This document shows, piece after piece, positions 25,226-35,500 of a stretch of DNA of 64,000 bases. Position 1 is the stretch's first letter; each line of letters opens with the position of its first letter. Origin of the DNA: Roseateles_B sp041905785 (GTDB lineage: Bacteria > Pseudomonadota > Gammaproteobacteria > Burkholderiales > Burkholderiaceae_C); assembly GCA_041905785.1 (NCBI GenBank), contig JAYRKJ010000001.1, forward strand, positions 279,744 through 343,743, in the 5' to 3' direction. A program made the position numbers and the translations under genes. The notes beneath the pieces were generated by a model. The model did no database searches. It was given only the letters and a program-made list of their open reading frames with translations, and was not told the origin of the DNA.

Positions 25226-25807
25226 TTGAACGCACTTGAGCAATTGATCGACGCGCTGCGCTGCCTGCCGGGTGTGGGGCAGAAGTCGGCGCAGCGGATG
25301 GCCTATCACCTGCTGCAGCATGACCGGGCGGGCGCGCTGCGTCTGTCGGAGGCGCTGCGGGCGGCAGGGGAGCGGGTGGGGCATTGCGAGCGCTGCTACA
25401 CCTTCAGCGAGGCCGGCCTGTGCGAGATCTGCCAGGACGAGACGCGGGACGCGCGCCTGCTGGCCGTGGTGGAAACGCCTGCGGACCAGGCGGCACTGGA
25501 GCGCACCGGCTCCTACCGCGGCTACTACTTCGTGCTGCAGGGTCGGGTGAGCCCGCTGGACGGCATCGGCGGCCGGGAGATCGGCGTGAGCCAGCTGCTG
25601 GAGCGGGTGGAGGACAGCCAGCTGGAGGAGGTGATCCTGGCCACCAGCTTCACCGCCGAAGGCGAAGCCACCGCGCATGTGCTGGCCCAGGCGCTGCGCT
25701 CGCGCGGCATCAAGGCCACGCGCCTGGCTCGCGGCGTGCCGGTGGGCAGCGAGCTGGAATACGTGGACCTCGGTACCATCGCTCACGCCCTGGTGGATCG
25801 GCGCTGA
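25226..25807 (+). CDS. recR: recombination mediator protein RecR
   Basis: Works with RecO (and RecF) to load RecA on gapped DNA. 193 aa. It has the helix-hairpin-helix LPGVGQKSAQRMAYHLL, the zinc finger with C54, C57, C66 and C69 (HCERCYTFSEAGLCEIC), and the TOPRIM domain with VVETPAD and EVILATSFTAEGEATAHVL. The start is TTG at 25226, chosen because AGGA lies 7 nt upstream and the family begins at this point; another TTG at 25193 is a less likely alternative. Last gene of dnaX-ybaB-recR. Confidence 0.95.
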   Translation: MNALEQLIDALRCLPGVGQKSAQRMAYHLLQHDRAGALRLSEALRAAGERVGHCERCYTFSEAGLCEICQDETRDARLLAVVETPADQAALERTGSYRGYYFVLQGRVSPLDGIGGREIGVSQLLERVEDSQLEEVILATSFTAEGEATAHVLAQALRSRGIKATRLARGVPVGSELEYVDLGTIAHALVDRR

Positions 25808-25876
25808 TGTCGGCTCGCGCCCGCGGGCCCGCTGCGGCCCCCGCCAGCCGCTTCACCTTGTCATGAAAGGCAAGAC

Positions 25877-26269
25877 ATGACCCTCGCCAATACCTGCATC
25901 ATCGTTGCCGCGCTGCTGCCCATTGTCTGCGCCGGGCTCGCCAAGTCCCGGGGCTTCGGCAAGCGCCGCCGAGACGGAGGTTACGACAACCACGATCCGC
26001 GGCGCTGGATGTCCGGCCTGCAGGGCTGGCAGGCCCGCGCCAACGCCGCCCAGGCCAACAGCTTCGAGGCGCTGCCGCTGTTCATCGCCGGTGTGCTGGC
26101 GGCGCAGCAGATGCAGGCTCCTCAGGATCGCATCGACCTGCTGGCGGCGTCCTTCATCGGTATCCGCCTGGTCTACATCGCCGTCTACCTGGCGGACCTT
26201 GCCACGCTGCGGTCCATCATCTGGGCGCTGGGGCTGGCCTGCTCTATCGGCCTGTTCTTCCTGCGCTGA
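25877..26269 (+). CDS. MAPEG family membrane protein
   Basis: A 130-aa integral membrane protein of the membrane-associated eicosanoid/glutathione metabolism family. Four hydrophobic segments fall at about residues 4-22, 58-76, 85-104 and 110-128. The family pattern RANAAQANSFEALPLF, a helix carrying polar Asn/Glu residues, is clear. An AAAGG ribosome site precedes ATG 25877. Substrate is unknown. It trails recR by 69 bp and could be read through from it. Confidence 0.88.
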   Translation: MTLANTCIIVAALLPIVCAGLAKSRGFGKRRRDGGYDNHDPRRWMSGLQGWQARANAAQANSFEALPLFIAGVLAAQQMQAPQDRIDLLAASFIGIRLVYIAVYLADLATLRSIIWALGLACSIGLFFLR

Positions 26270-26387
26270 ACCTGCCGCACTGGGTGGCAAGACCTGACCC
26301 CACTGGGTCCAGCGACGTGCGCCTGGCGCCCGCCTCGCCATGGCGCCGGCTCGACCTGCCTGTGCCAAGCGCTTAGAGTGGGCGGCC

Positions 26388-27269
26388 ATGAACACACAAA
26401 GACGCAAGCATCTGCAAGGCCTGGCGCGTGCGGCCGGCCTGCTGGCCCTGGCCGCAGGCGGGCCGCTGGTGTCGGGCCTGTCGCGCGCGCAGGAGCGCCC
26501 CCAGTCGGGCTTGGACAAGGCCGAGGCACTGCAGCTGGGCGGGGAGAGCCTGTTGCTGTCCTCCGCAGTCCTGGGCGAGAAGCGGCGCATCAACGTCTAC
26601 CTGCCCGAGCCCTATCTGCAGCAGGCGGACCTGCGCCTGCCCCTGCTCGTGATGCCCGATGGCGGCATGGCCGAGGATTTCCCCCATGTCGCCGGCCTGC
26701 TGCAGGTGGGCATCGCCAATGGCACGGTGCGGCCTTTCATCCTGGCAGGCATCGAGAACACCCAGCGCCGCCGCGACCTCACACCGCCCAGCGAGGATGC
26801 GCGTGACCGCGCCATCGCGCCGCAGATCGGCGGCTCGGCCGCCTTCCGCCGCTTCCTGCGTGAAGAGCTGCTGCCCCTGCTGCAGGCGCGCTATCGCTGC
26901 ACGTCGGAGCGCGCCATCATCGGCGAATCGCTGGCCGGCCTGTTCGTGCTGGAGACGCTGCTGCTGGAGCCGGACCTGTTCAGCACCGGCATCGCCATCG
27001 ATCCCAGCCTGTGGTGGAACCGCGAGCAGCTGCTCAAGGACCTGCCCTCGCGTTCACCGGCGCTGGCCCGTCACCAGCTCTTCATCGCCAGCGCCGACAA
27101 GGACGGCAACACCGCGCCCATCCGCCGCTTCGTGCAGCAATTGCGGCGCCAGCGGCCTGCGGGCCTGGATTGGCATTACCAGCCCATGGCCGGCGAGGGG
27201 CATGCCACCGTCTATCACCCGGCGGCGCTGATGGCGATGCGGCGCCTGCTCAAGCCGGCCGGCGCGTGA
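26388..27269 (+). CDS. exported alpha/beta-hydrolase esterase (IroE/Fes-like)
   Basis: A 293-aa serine hydrolase. The N-terminus MNTQRRKHLQGLARAAGLLA looks like a signal sequence with a twin-arginine start, and a cleavage site near SRAQ, so it is probably exported (inference). The nucleophile elbow is GESLAG. The body (RINVYLPEPY, RFLREELLPLLQARY, IAIDPSLWWN) resembles the putative-esterase family that includes siderophore esterases and IroE. A terminal GEGHATV supplies the catalytic His. No siderophore genes are nearby, so the substrate is open. It converges with mltD. Confidence 0.82.
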   Translation: MNTQRRKHLQGLARAAGLLALAAGGPLVSGLSRAQERPQSGLDKAEALQLGGESLLLSSAVLGEKRRINVYLPEPYLQQADLRLPLLVMPDGGMAEDFPHVAGLLQVGIANGTVRPFILAGIENTQRRRDLTPPSEDARDRAIAPQIGGSAAFRRFLREELLPLLQARYRCTSERAIIGESLAGLFVLETLLLEPDLFSTGIAIDPSLWWNREQLLKDLPSRSPALARHQLFIASADKDGNTAPIRRFVQQLRRQRPAGLDWHYQPMAGEGHATVYHPAALMAMRRLLKPAGA

Positions 27270-27290
27270 TCATGCGCAGCCTGGCTCGCT

Positions 27291-28925
27291 TCAGCGCTGG
27301 GCCAGGTTGGGGTTGTTGCGGCCGTTGAGCGCCAGGCGCGTGGCGCTGGACTTGCTGCTGACCTTGGTGGCGCGGCTGCTCGTGGCCTTGCTCGACTTCT
27401 TGCCGCCCGCATTGCTGGAAGCCACGCGCACCGGTGCGGCATTGGCGCTGTAGACCACCAGGGTCTGGCCGGCCTTCAGCGAGGCCTTGCTGCTCAGTTT
27501 GTTCCACTGCGCGAACTGGTCCACGCTGACGCGGTAGCGGGTCGCCAGGCTGGCCACGGTGTCGCCCCGGGCGGCCTTGAACTGCATGCGGCGCAGCGGC
27601 GGGGCGTCGGGCGTCAGGGCCATGCTGGCGTGCTCGGCCAGGTGCTCGGAGACGTCCTGGTCGCGATGCGCCGTGCGCGGCACCAGCAGGGTGGAGCCCT
27701 GCTTCACCAGCATGCGCGGCGGGATGGTGTTCACCTCGCGCAGCTGGCCTTCGTTCATGCCCACCTGCTTCGCGGCATCGGCCGGGCTCATGGTCTTGGG
27801 CACCACCCAGGCCGTCCAGGTGGCCAGCGGGCCCTCATGGGCCGCCAGATTGGCCACGAAGGCGCCGGCATTGTCATAGGGCAGCAGGATCTGCGGCGTG
27901 CTGGCGGCCAGGATCACCGGCTTGTTCATCTGGGGGTTGAAGGCCTTGAAGGCACCGACCTCCATGCCGGCCAGGCGTGCGGCCACCTCCACGTCCATGT
28001 CGCGCTCGATGCGAACGGTCAGGAAGAAGGGATGGTTGGCGATCTCCGGCAGGGCCAGGCCGTAGCTTTCGGGCCGCAGCACGATGTTCTTCACCGCCTG
28101 CAGCTTGGGCAGGTAGTAGCGCGTCTCGTCGGGGATGCGCAGGCTGTCGTAGTCGATGGGCAGGCCGGCGGCCAGGTTGCGCTTGACGGCCTTCTGGACG
28201 TTGCCCGGGCCCCAGTTGTAGGCGGCCAGGGCCAGTTGCCAGTCGCCGTCGAACATCTTGTTCAGGCGGCCCAGATAGTCCAGCGCGGCGCGGGTGGAGG
28301 CCAGCACATCGCGGCGGTCATCGCGGAAGATGTTCTGCTTGAGCGCGAAATCGCGGCCGGTGGCCGGCATGAACTGCCACATGCCCACCGCCTTGGCGTT
28401 GGACTGCGCGTCGGCGCGGAAGGCGCTTTCCACGAAGGGCAGCAGGGCCAGCTCGGTGGGCATGCCGCGCTTCTCGACCTCCTCCACCACGTGGTAGAGG
28501 TAGCGGCTGCCGCGCTCGGTCATGCGCTGCACGTAGTCCGGGCGGGCGGCGTACCAGGCCTCGGCCTTGCGCACGCCCTCGTTGCTCAGCTCGGGCATGG
28601 CAAAGCCCTTGCGGACGCGGGCCCAGAGGTCGGCGCGGGCGGCGGCGTCGGCCAGGTTGACCTTCTCGCCGGGCTTGAGGCTGTCTTCCAGCAGGCCGTA
28701 GTCCAGGGCGGCAGGTGAGTGCTGGGCGATGGGCGGCAGCTCGGCCGTGCCGCTGACGTGCGCGGCGCCAGCGGCGATGCCCGCCGCCGGCGGGGCCTCC
28801 TGGCGCGGGGCATGGGCACAAGCGCCCAGCAGCAGCAGGGCGCAGACGCCAAGAATGCCTCGCGGGATGTCTCGTGCTGGGGAGCAAAGGGGCAGGGCAG
28901 GCATCGTGGCGGTCAGCTTCATCAT
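27291..28925 (-). CDS. mltD: membrane-bound lytic murein transglycosylase D (MltD)
   Basis: Periplasmic enzyme cleaving peptidoglycan with formation of 1,6-anhydromuropeptides. About 544 aa. A lipoprotein signal ends in LLLLGACAHA with the lipid-accepting Cys. The SLT domain holds the catalytic Glu in LLPFVESAFR and the motifs AVGMWQFMPAT and AAYNWGPGNVQ. The C-terminus has a weak LysM (GSTLLVPRT) and a clear LysM (GDTVASLATRYRVSVDQFAQ), then a Ser/Lys tail. ATG 28925 is used, one codon before MKL, with GGAAGA upstream. The start overlaps the gloB stop by 4 bp, so both are translated from one mRNA. Confidence 0.94.
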   Translation of the reverse strand: MMKLTATMPALPLCSPARDIPRGILGVCALLLLGACAHAPRQEAPPAAGIAAGAAHVSGTAELPPIAQHSPAALDYGLLEDSLKPGEKVNLADAAARADLWARVRKGFAMPELSNEGVRKAEAWYAARPDYVQRMTERGSRYLYHVVEEVEKRGMPTELALLPFVESAFRADAQSNAKAVGMWQFMPATGRDFALKQNIFRDDRRDVLASTRAALDYLGRLNKMFDGDWQLALAAYNWGPGNVQKAVKRNLAAGLPIDYDSLRIPDETRYYLPKLQAVKNIVLRPESYGLALPEIANHPFFLTVRIERDMDVEVAARLAGMEVGAFKAFNPQMNKPVILAASTPQILLPYDNAGAFVANLAAHEGPLATWTAWVVPKTMSPADAAKQVGMNEGQLREVNTIPPRMLVKQGSTLLVPRTAHRDQDVSEHLAEHASMALTPDAPPLRRMQFKAARGDTVASLATRYRVSVDQFAQWNKLSSKASLKAGQTLVVYSANAAPVRVASSNAGGKKSSKATSSRATKVSSKSSATRLALNGRNNPNLAQR

Positions 28926-29728
28926 CTGAATTCGTTCTTCCAAAGGCGCAGGGCGCTGAAGACGGCCAGGGGCTCGTCCACATGGCAGGGCTCAGCGCGA
29001 GACTGGCCGGCCAGCCGGGCGCCGATCGCAGACTTCACGGCAGGCTCCCGGCAGCGCAGGAATGGATTGATCTTCAATTCGGTCGCCAGCAGGGCCGGCA
29101 GGGTCGGGTCTTGCGCCGCGCGCCTGGCCTGGCACCAGGCCTCATGCAGGGCCATGGCTTCGTTGGCGGGCTCAATGGTCCTCGCAAATCGCAGATTCGA
29201 CAAGGTGTATTCATGCGCGCAACAGATCCGCGTCTGCTCCGGCAGGGCGGCCAGGCGCTCCAGCGAGGCGTGGAGCTGGGCCAGGCTGCCGTCGAACACG
29301 CGGCCACAGCCGGCGGAAAAAAGCGTGTCGCCGCAAAACAGCAGAGGCGCCTGGCCGGGTTGCTGCAGCAGGTAGCTGACGTGGTCCGCCGTATGGCCGG
29401 GCGTGCCCAGGACCTCGAAGCGCTGTCCCAGCAGCTCCAGCACCTGCCCGTCTTGCACAGGCACGCAGGGCCGCGGATTGGCCGCATGAGGCGGGGCAAA
29501 GACCTGACCCTCCAGCACGCTGTGCAGCTCTGCCACGCCGCCGATGTGATCGCCGTGGTGGTGCGTCACTAGAATGGCAGTGAGTCGCAGGCCGCGGGCT
29601 TGCAAGGCATCCAGCACCGGCGCGGCTTCGCCCGGATCCACCACCAGGGCTTGAACACCATCGTGCAGCATCCAGACGTAGTTGTCCGTGAAGGCCGGGA
29701 GGGCGATCAACTCGAGGGCTGCGGGCAT
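28922..29728 (-). CDS. gloB: hydroxyacylglutathione hydrolase GloB (glyoxalase II)
   Basis: Second step of methylglyoxal detoxification: S-lactoylglutathione to lactate and glutathione. 268 aa. A metallo-beta-lactamase fold with the binuclear metal motif THHHGDHIGG near residue 55, followed by GTPGHTADH and the GDTLFSAGCGR loop typical of GloB. The glutathione-binding C-terminal domain contains CAHEYTLSNLRFA. Directly upstream of mltD, overlapping by 4 bp, as known from E. coli. It is divergent from the methyltransferase gene with only 14 bp between start codons. Confidence 0.95.
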   Translation of the reverse strand: MPAALELIALPAFTDNYVWMLHDGVQALVVDPGEAAPVLDALQARGLRLTAILVTHHHGDHIGGVAELHSVLEGQVFAPPHAANPRPCVPVQDGQVLELLGQRFEVLGTPGHTADHVSYLLQQPGQAPLLFCGDTLFSAGCGRVFDGSLAQLHASLERLAALPEQTRICCAHEYTLSNLRFARTIEPANEAMALHEAWCQARRAAQDPTLPALLATELKINPFLRCREPAVKSAIGARLAGQSRAEPCHVDEPLAVFSALRLWKNEFR

Positions 29729-29742
29729 GGGGAGGTGCAGGG

Positions 29743-30633
29743 GTGAACAGTCGGGTGGCGCAGATTGTAGAGTTGGCCCGCTGGCTGCAGACGCCGCCCG
29801 GGCGCTACCTGCTGGACTGGGAGCAGCGCCAGGTGGACGAGGCCGTGGTGGACCTCTTCGGCTTCCATGCCCTGCAGCTGGGCTTTCCCGAACTGCAGGG
29901 CCTGCGCGCCAATCGCATGCGTCACCGCTGGCTGGCGCTGGACAGCACCGAACAGTTCGCGCTGCCGCCGCCTGCCGCGCGCGAGGACGGCCTGGCGGCG
30001 GAGCAGGCCCGCTTCAGCCAGTTCGACAGCAGCAGCCTGCTGCTGGAAGCCGCTCCAACCCTGCGCTGCGCCTTCGACGCCCTGCCTTTCGAGGCCAACA
30101 GCCTGGACTTGATCGTGCTGCCCCATGCGCTGGAGCTGGCTGATGATCCGCACCAGACGCTGCGCGAGGTCGAGCGCGTGCTGCGTCCGGAAGGGCGGCT
30201 GGTGATCCTGGGTCTGAATCCCGCCAGCCTTTGGGGGCTGAGGCAGAATCTGGGCCGCCTGAGGCGCCATGTGTGGCCCGGCAGCGCCGAGAGCCTGTTC
30301 CTCCCCCGGGCCGGTGAGTTCATCGGCTACTGGCGGCTGCGCGACTGGCTGCGCCTGCTCAATTTCGAGGTCGAACGCGCCCAGTTCGGCTGCTACCGTC
30401 CGCCGCTGCACACCGAGCCCTGGCTCAAGCGCTGGCAGTGGATGGAAGGCGCAGGCATGCGCTGGTGGACGGTGCTGGGCGCCGTCTATTTCATGGTGGC
30501 CGTCAAGCGCGTGCACGGCATGCGTCTCGTAGGCCTGGCACGCAGCAGCAAACTCTCCGCCAAGGCCGCGCCGGCCGTGGCCATGCATCCGCATCCGCGC
30601 GATTTCCAATCCCGACACTCCCCAGACTCATGA
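29743..30633 (+). CDS. class I SAM-dependent methyltransferase, YafS-like
   Basis: A 296-aa protein placed as yafS is in E. coli (gloB / yafS-rnhA). The N-terminal SAM-binding glycine motif is poorly conserved, whereas DLIVLPHALELADDPHQTLREV cut short here, then VLRPEGRLVILGLNP, match motif II-III of Methyltransf_11. A C-terminal hydrophobic stretch (WWTVLGAVYFMVAVK) may associate with the membrane. Target is unknown. GTG 29743 has GGGGAGG upstream. Its stop overlaps rnhA by ATGA. Confidence 0.85.
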   Translation: MNSRVAQIVELARWLQTPPGRYLLDWEQRQVDEAVVDLFGFHALQLGFPELQGLRANRMRHRWLALDSTEQFALPPPAAREDGLAAEQARFSQFDSSSLLLEAAPTLRCAFDALPFEANSLDLIVLPHALELADDPHQTLREVERVLRPEGRLVILGLNPASLWGLRQNLGRLRRHVWPGSAESLFLPRAGEFIGYWRLRDWLRLLNFEVERAQFGCYRPPLHTEPWLKRWQWMEGAGMRWWTVLGAVYFMVAVKRVHGMRLVGLARSSKLSAKAAPAVAMHPHPRDFQSRHSPDS

Positions 30634-31109
30634 GCGAACCCGACAAGAAGCCTGCCCCCGCCATTGCCAAGCCCGAGGTCGTGATCTATACCGACGGCGC
30701 CTGCAAGGGCAATCCCGGTCCCGGCGGCTGGGGCGCCTGGCTGCGCTCGGGCGCCCATGAGAAGGAACTCTTCGGCGGTGAGCAGGGCACGACCAACAAT
30801 CGCATGGAGCTCACGGCGGTGATCGAGGCGCTGGCCTCGCTCAAGCGCAGCTGCAGGATCAAGCTCTACACCGACAGCGAATACGTGCGCAAGGGCATGA
30901 CCGAATGGATCCAGGGCTGGCAGCGCCGCGGCTGGAAGACCGCCGACGGCAAGCCGGTCAAGAACGTCGAGCTGTGGCAGCGGCTGGACGCACTGCGCAA
31001 GCTGCATGAGGTGGAGTGGCACTGGGTCAAGGGCCACGCCGGCGACCCGGGCAACGAGCGCGCCGACGCCCTGGCCAACCGCGGCGTGGCGGAGGTGGGC
31101 CGGCGTTGA
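30630..31109 (+). CDS. rnhA: ribonuclease HI
   Basis: Degrades RNA in RNA-DNA hybrids, removing primers and R-loops. 159 aa. Catalytic carboxylates are in place: IYTDGACKGNPGPGGWG (Asp), RMELTAVIEAL (Glu), YTDSEYVRKG (Asp) and the terminal GNERADALANRG (Asp). ATG 30630 overlaps the methyltransferase stop (ATGA), indicating translational coupling. dnaQ, which follows rnhA in many proteobacteria, is absent; an efflux operon follows instead. Confidence 0.97.
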   Translation: MSEPDKKPAPAIAKPEVVIYTDGACKGNPGPGGWGAWLRSGAHEKELFGGEQGTTNNRMELTAVIEALASLKRSCRIKLYTDSEYVRKGMTEWIQGWQRRGWKTADGKPVKNVELWQRLDALRKLHEVEWHWVKGHAGDPGNERADALANRGVAEVGRR

Positions 31110-31249
31110 CGGCGGCGGCGCGTTGGCGCCGTTGCCCACCACCCGCCGTTCATGCCGCTTGAAGCGTGCCCCGGCGCATTTCCCCGCGTTTGGCGATGCA
31201 CGGGGCGTGCGCCGCCGCTACATTGCGCGCTCCTACCGGAATATCGCGC

Positions 31250-32488
31250 ATGAAGTACAAGAGCTTGCACAAGGGTTTGGTGGCCGCGGGCCTGCTGGCT
31301 GCCGTGGGTGTGGCCTATGTCTGGCAGACGCCGGGGGCGCTGCCTTCGGCCAAGGCGGTGGCCGGCAGGAGTCCGGACAAGGGCACCGACAAGGGCACAG
31401 ACAAGGGCACAGACAAGGGCGCTGATAACAGCGTTGCCAAAAGTACCGCGGCTGCCAAGGACGCCAAGCCAGCCGGCCCGGTGCCGGTCGAGGCCCGGCA
31501 GGTGCAAGTGCGAACCCTCAGCGACGAGACCCAGGCCGTGGGCAGCCTGCGCGCCCACCAATCGGTGGTGCTCAAGCCGGAGGTTGCCGGGCGCATCGTC
31601 AAGCTGGGCTTCCAGGACGGCCAGCGCGTGCGCAAGGGTCAGGTCTTGATCCAGTTGGACGACAGCCTGCAGGCGGCCCAGCTGCAGCAGGCCGAGGCCC
31701 AGGCCCACATCGCCCGCACCCAGCTGCAGCGCAACAAGGAACTGCTGGCCCAGGGCTTCGTGACTCCCAGCGCCCTGGACCAGGCCCAGGCCGCGCTGGA
31801 CGTCGCCGAGGCACAGGTGGCCCTGGCCAAGGCGCAGGCCCAGCGCATGCGCGTGCTGGCGCCCTTCGACGGCGTTGCGGGCATTCGCTCGGTGAGCCTG
31901 GGGGACTACGTCAAGGACGGTGCCGAGCTGGTGTCCCTGGAAGACAGCGCCATCATCTGGGTGGACTTCCGCCTGCCCGAGCGCGAGGCCCCGCGCGTGC
32001 GGCCGGGCCAGGCGCTGCAACTGAGCCTGGACGCCTTGCCCGGCAGGCAGTTCGAAGCCCGCGTGCAGGCGCTGGATGCACAGCTGGACGCCAACGGCCG
32101 CTCGCTGCTGGTGCGGGCCCAGGTGCTCAAGCCCGGGCCGGAGCTGCGCTCGGGGCTCTTCGCCCGCGTGCGCCTGAGCCTGGGCGAGCGCCAGCAGGCC
32201 ATGGTCGTGCCCGAGGAGGCGCTGGTGCCCCAGGGGGGCAAGCAGTACCTGGTCAAACTGGTCCCCGCGCCCGACGGCCAGGGCCAGCTCGCCCAGCGCC
32301 TGGAAGCCCGGCTCGGGCTGCGGGTGCCGGGCCTGGTCGAGATCACCGAGGGCCTGAAGCCGGGCGACTGGGTGGTCACCGCCGGTCAGGCCAAGCTCAT
32401 GCGCAGCGACGGCCAGGCCGTCAAGCGGGTGGACCTGGACCAGCAGGGCGCGAAGCCTGGCGCCGCCAGTGCGCCGGCCAAGGGCTGA
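31250..32488 (+). CDS. RND efflux periplasmic adaptor (membrane fusion protein)
   Basis: Links an inner-membrane RND pump to an outer-membrane channel. 412 aa. An N-terminal membrane anchor (residues 8-26) is followed by a Lys/Asp/Gly/Thr-rich linker built from DKGT repeats. The biotinyl-lipoyl half motifs (VGSLRAHQSVVLKPEVAGRI cut, LAPFDGVAGIRSVSLGDYV) flank an alpha-hairpin of heptads (about 150-215). A beta-barrel domain (WVDFRLPERE) and a membrane-proximal domain follow. It precedes the pump gene by 22 bp. No outer-membrane channel gene is present, so one must be shared from elsewhere. Substrates are unknown. Confidence 0.92.
   Translation: MKYKSLHKGLVAAGLLAAVGVAYVWQTPGALPSAKAVAGRSPDKGTDKGTDKGTDKGADNSVAKSTAAAKDAKPAGPVPVEARQVQVRTLSDETQAVGSLRAHQSVVLKPEVAGRIVKLGFQDGQRVRKGQVLIQLDDSLQAAQLQQAEAQAHIARTQLQRNKELLAQGFVTPSALDQAQAALDVAEAQVALAKAQAQRMRVLAPFDGVAGIRSVSLGDYVKDGAELVSLEDSAIIWVDFRLPEREAPRVRPGQALQLSLDALPGRQFEARVQALDAQLDANGRSLLVRAQVLKPGPELRSGLFARVRLSLGERQQAMVVPEEALVPQGGKQYLVKLVPAPDGQGQLAQRLEARLGLRVPGLVEITEGLKPGDWVVTAGQAKLMRSDGQAVKRVDLDQQGAKPGAASAPAKG
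31376..31423 (+). repeat. 12-bp tandem repeat (4 copies) in the RND adaptor
   Basis: GACAAGGGCACC-type unit repeated four times in frame, coding DKGT DKGT DKGT DKGA in the linker after the membrane anchor. Confidence 0.9.
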
Positions 32489-32510
32489 AGCGGCAGAGCG
32501 AGGAATTCCC

Positions 32511-35500
32511 ATGCGTCTGTCCGAGATTGCCATCCGCCGCCCGGTCTTCGCGACCGTCATGTCCCTGATGCTGCTGCTGCTGGGGCTGGTGTCCTTCTAC
32601 AAGCTCTCGCTGCGAGAATACCCGCGCATCGACGAGCCGGTGGTCACCGTCAACACCCGCCTCACCGGCGCGTCCTCCGAGGTGATCGAGAGCCAGGTCA
32701 CCAAGCCGCTGGAGGACTCCATCGCCGGCATCGAGGGTGTGGACACCGTCACCTCGATCTCGCGCTCCGAGCAGAGCCAGATCACGGTGCGCTTCAAGCT
32801 CGAGAAGAACCCGGACAACGCTGCCGCTGACGTGCGCGACCGCGTGGCCCGGGTGCGGGGCCGCCTGCCTACGGCGGTGGACGAGCCCGTGATCGCCAAG
32901 GTCGAGGCCGACGCCCAGCCCACGCTGCGCATGGCCTTCACCAGCGAGACCATGGATCCGCTGGAGGTCTCCGACCTCGTCAACCGCGTGGTCAAGCCGC
33001 GCCTGCAGACCATCCCCGGCGTGGCCGATGTCGAGATCGGCGGCGACCGCCGCTACGCCATGCGCATCTGGCTGGATGCCGACCGTCTGGCCGCCTATCG
33101 CCTCAGCGTGCAGGACGTCGAGGACGCCTTGCGCAAGCAGAACCTCGAAGTCCCCGCCGGCCGCGTGGAAAGCCGGCAGCGCGAGTTCAACGTCACCGCG
33201 CGCACGGACCTCAACACCGTGGCCCAGTTCCGCGACATCGCGCTGCGCCAGTTCAACGGCTACACGGTCAAGCTGTCCGACGTGGCCCGCATCGAGGAGG
33301 CCGCGGCCAGCGAGCGCTCGCGGGTGCGGCTCAACGGCATTCCCTCGGTGTCGCTGGGCGTGATCAAGCAGGCGACGGCCAATCCGCTGGAAGTCTCGGA
33401 GGCGGTGACGGCCATGATGCCGCGCCTGCAGCAAGACCTGCCCCCCGGCATCACCGCGCGGCCGGCCAGCGACAACGCCATCTTCATCGACCGCTCCATC
33501 AAGTCCGTCTACCACACCATCGCCGAGGCCGTGGTGCTGGTGGCCCTGGTCGTGTTCCTGTTCCTGCGTACGGTGCGGGCCTCGGTCATCCCGCTGGTGA
33601 CGATTCCGGTGAGCCTGATCGGCGCCTTTGCACTGATGGCCGCGGCGGGCTTCACCGTCAACACCATGACCCTGCTGGCCCTGGTGCTGGCCATCGGCCT
33701 GGTTGTGGACGACGCCATCGTGGTGCTGGAGAACATCTTCCGCCACATCGAGGAGGGGCTGTCGCCCTTCCAGGCCGCGCTGCGCGGCGCGCGGGAGATC
33801 GGCTTCGCCGTGGTGGCCATGACGCTGACGCTGGCGGCGGTGTTCGCGCCGCTGGCCTTCACGCCGGGGCGCACGGGACGGCTCTTCGTGGAGTTCGCGC
33901 TGACCCTGGCCGGCGCCGTGCTGGTCTCGGGCTTTGTGGCGCTGACGCTCACGCCCATGATGTGCTCCAAGCTGCTGCGCCATGTGGACAAGCCCACGCG
34001 CTTTGATGCGGGCATGGAGCGCGTGCTCGTCTGGGTCAGCGCCCGCTACGCCTCGGCCCTGCGCTTCGCCCTGGGCCAGCGCTGGCTGGTGCTGCTGGTG
34101 ATGGCCGGCGCGGCGGGCGGCAGCTGGTGGCTGTTCACCCACGCCAAGAGCGAGCTGGCGCCCATGGAGGACCGCGGCGTGGTGGTGATGCCCATCACCG
34201 CCCCGGACGGCGCCACGCTGGAGTTCACGGCCCGCTATCTCGATGCCGTCGAGCGCATTGCCTCGCAATACCCGGAGTTCGAGCGCCGCTTCTTCTTTGC
34301 CGGCGGCTCGACGGTGTCCCAGGGCATGTCCATCCTGCGCACCGTCGACTGGGACGAGCGCCAGCGCAGCACGCAAGACCTGGCGCGCGCGCTGATCCCG
34401 CAGGTGAGCCAGCTGCCGGGCGTCAACGCCTTCCCCATCACGCCGCCCAGCCTGGGGCAGGGTTTCAACGCGCGTCCCATCAGCTATGTGATCGTCAGCG
34501 GCGACAGCTACGAGAACCTCAACAGGGTCGTGCAGCAGTTCCAGGCCGAGATGGCCAGGAACCCCGGCTTCGTGCAGGTGGACAACGACCTGCGCCTGAA
34601 CAAGCCTGAGCTCTTCCTGGAGGTGGACCGCGAGCGCGCGTCCGATCTCGGCGTGCAGGTGGACCAGGTGGCCCGCACGGTGGAGACCATGCTGGGCAGC
34701 CGCGTGGTGACCCGCTACAAGCGCGATGCGGAGCAGTACGACGTGCTGGTCCAGACCGAGGCGCAGGCGCGCAGCACGCCCCAGCAGATCGAGCGTCTCT
34801 ACGTGCGCAGCCGCACGGACGCGCTGGTGCCGCTGTCCGCCGTGGTCAAAGTGCGCGAGGCGGTGAGCCCGAAGGAACTCAACCATTTCAACCAGCGCCG
34901 CGCCGTGACCATCAGCGCCGGGCTGGCGCCGGGCTATGCCCTGGGCGAGGCGCTGCAGGACCTGGACCGCATCGCCGCGCGCGCGCTGCCCCTGGGCTAT
35001 GCCACCGAGCTCAACGGCGTGTCCCGCGAATACAAGGCCTCCAGCGGCGCATTGGGCCTGGTCTTCGTGCTGGCCCTGCTGTTCATCTTCCTGGTGCTGT
35101 CGGCGCAGTTCGAGAGCTTCGTCGATCCCTTCGTCATCATGCTGTCGGTGCCGCTGTCCATGGTGGGTGCGCTGGCGGCGCTGCAGTGGAGCGGCGGCAC
35201 GCTCAATGTCTATTCGCAGATCGGCCTGATCACCCTGGTGGGGCTGATCACCAAGCACGGCATCCTGATCGTGGAGTTCAGCAACCAGCTGCGCCAGCAG
35301 GGCCGCAGCACGCGGGAGGCGGTGGTCGAGGCCTCCGCGCTGCGCCTGCGGCCCATCCTGATGACCACCGGTGCCATGGTGCTGGGCGCCTTGCCTCTGG
35401 CCCTGGCGACGGGTGCCGGCGCGGAAAGCCGCCAGCAGATCGGCTGGGTCATCGTGGGCGGCATGAGCCTGGGCACGCTGCTGACCCTCTTCGTGGTGCC

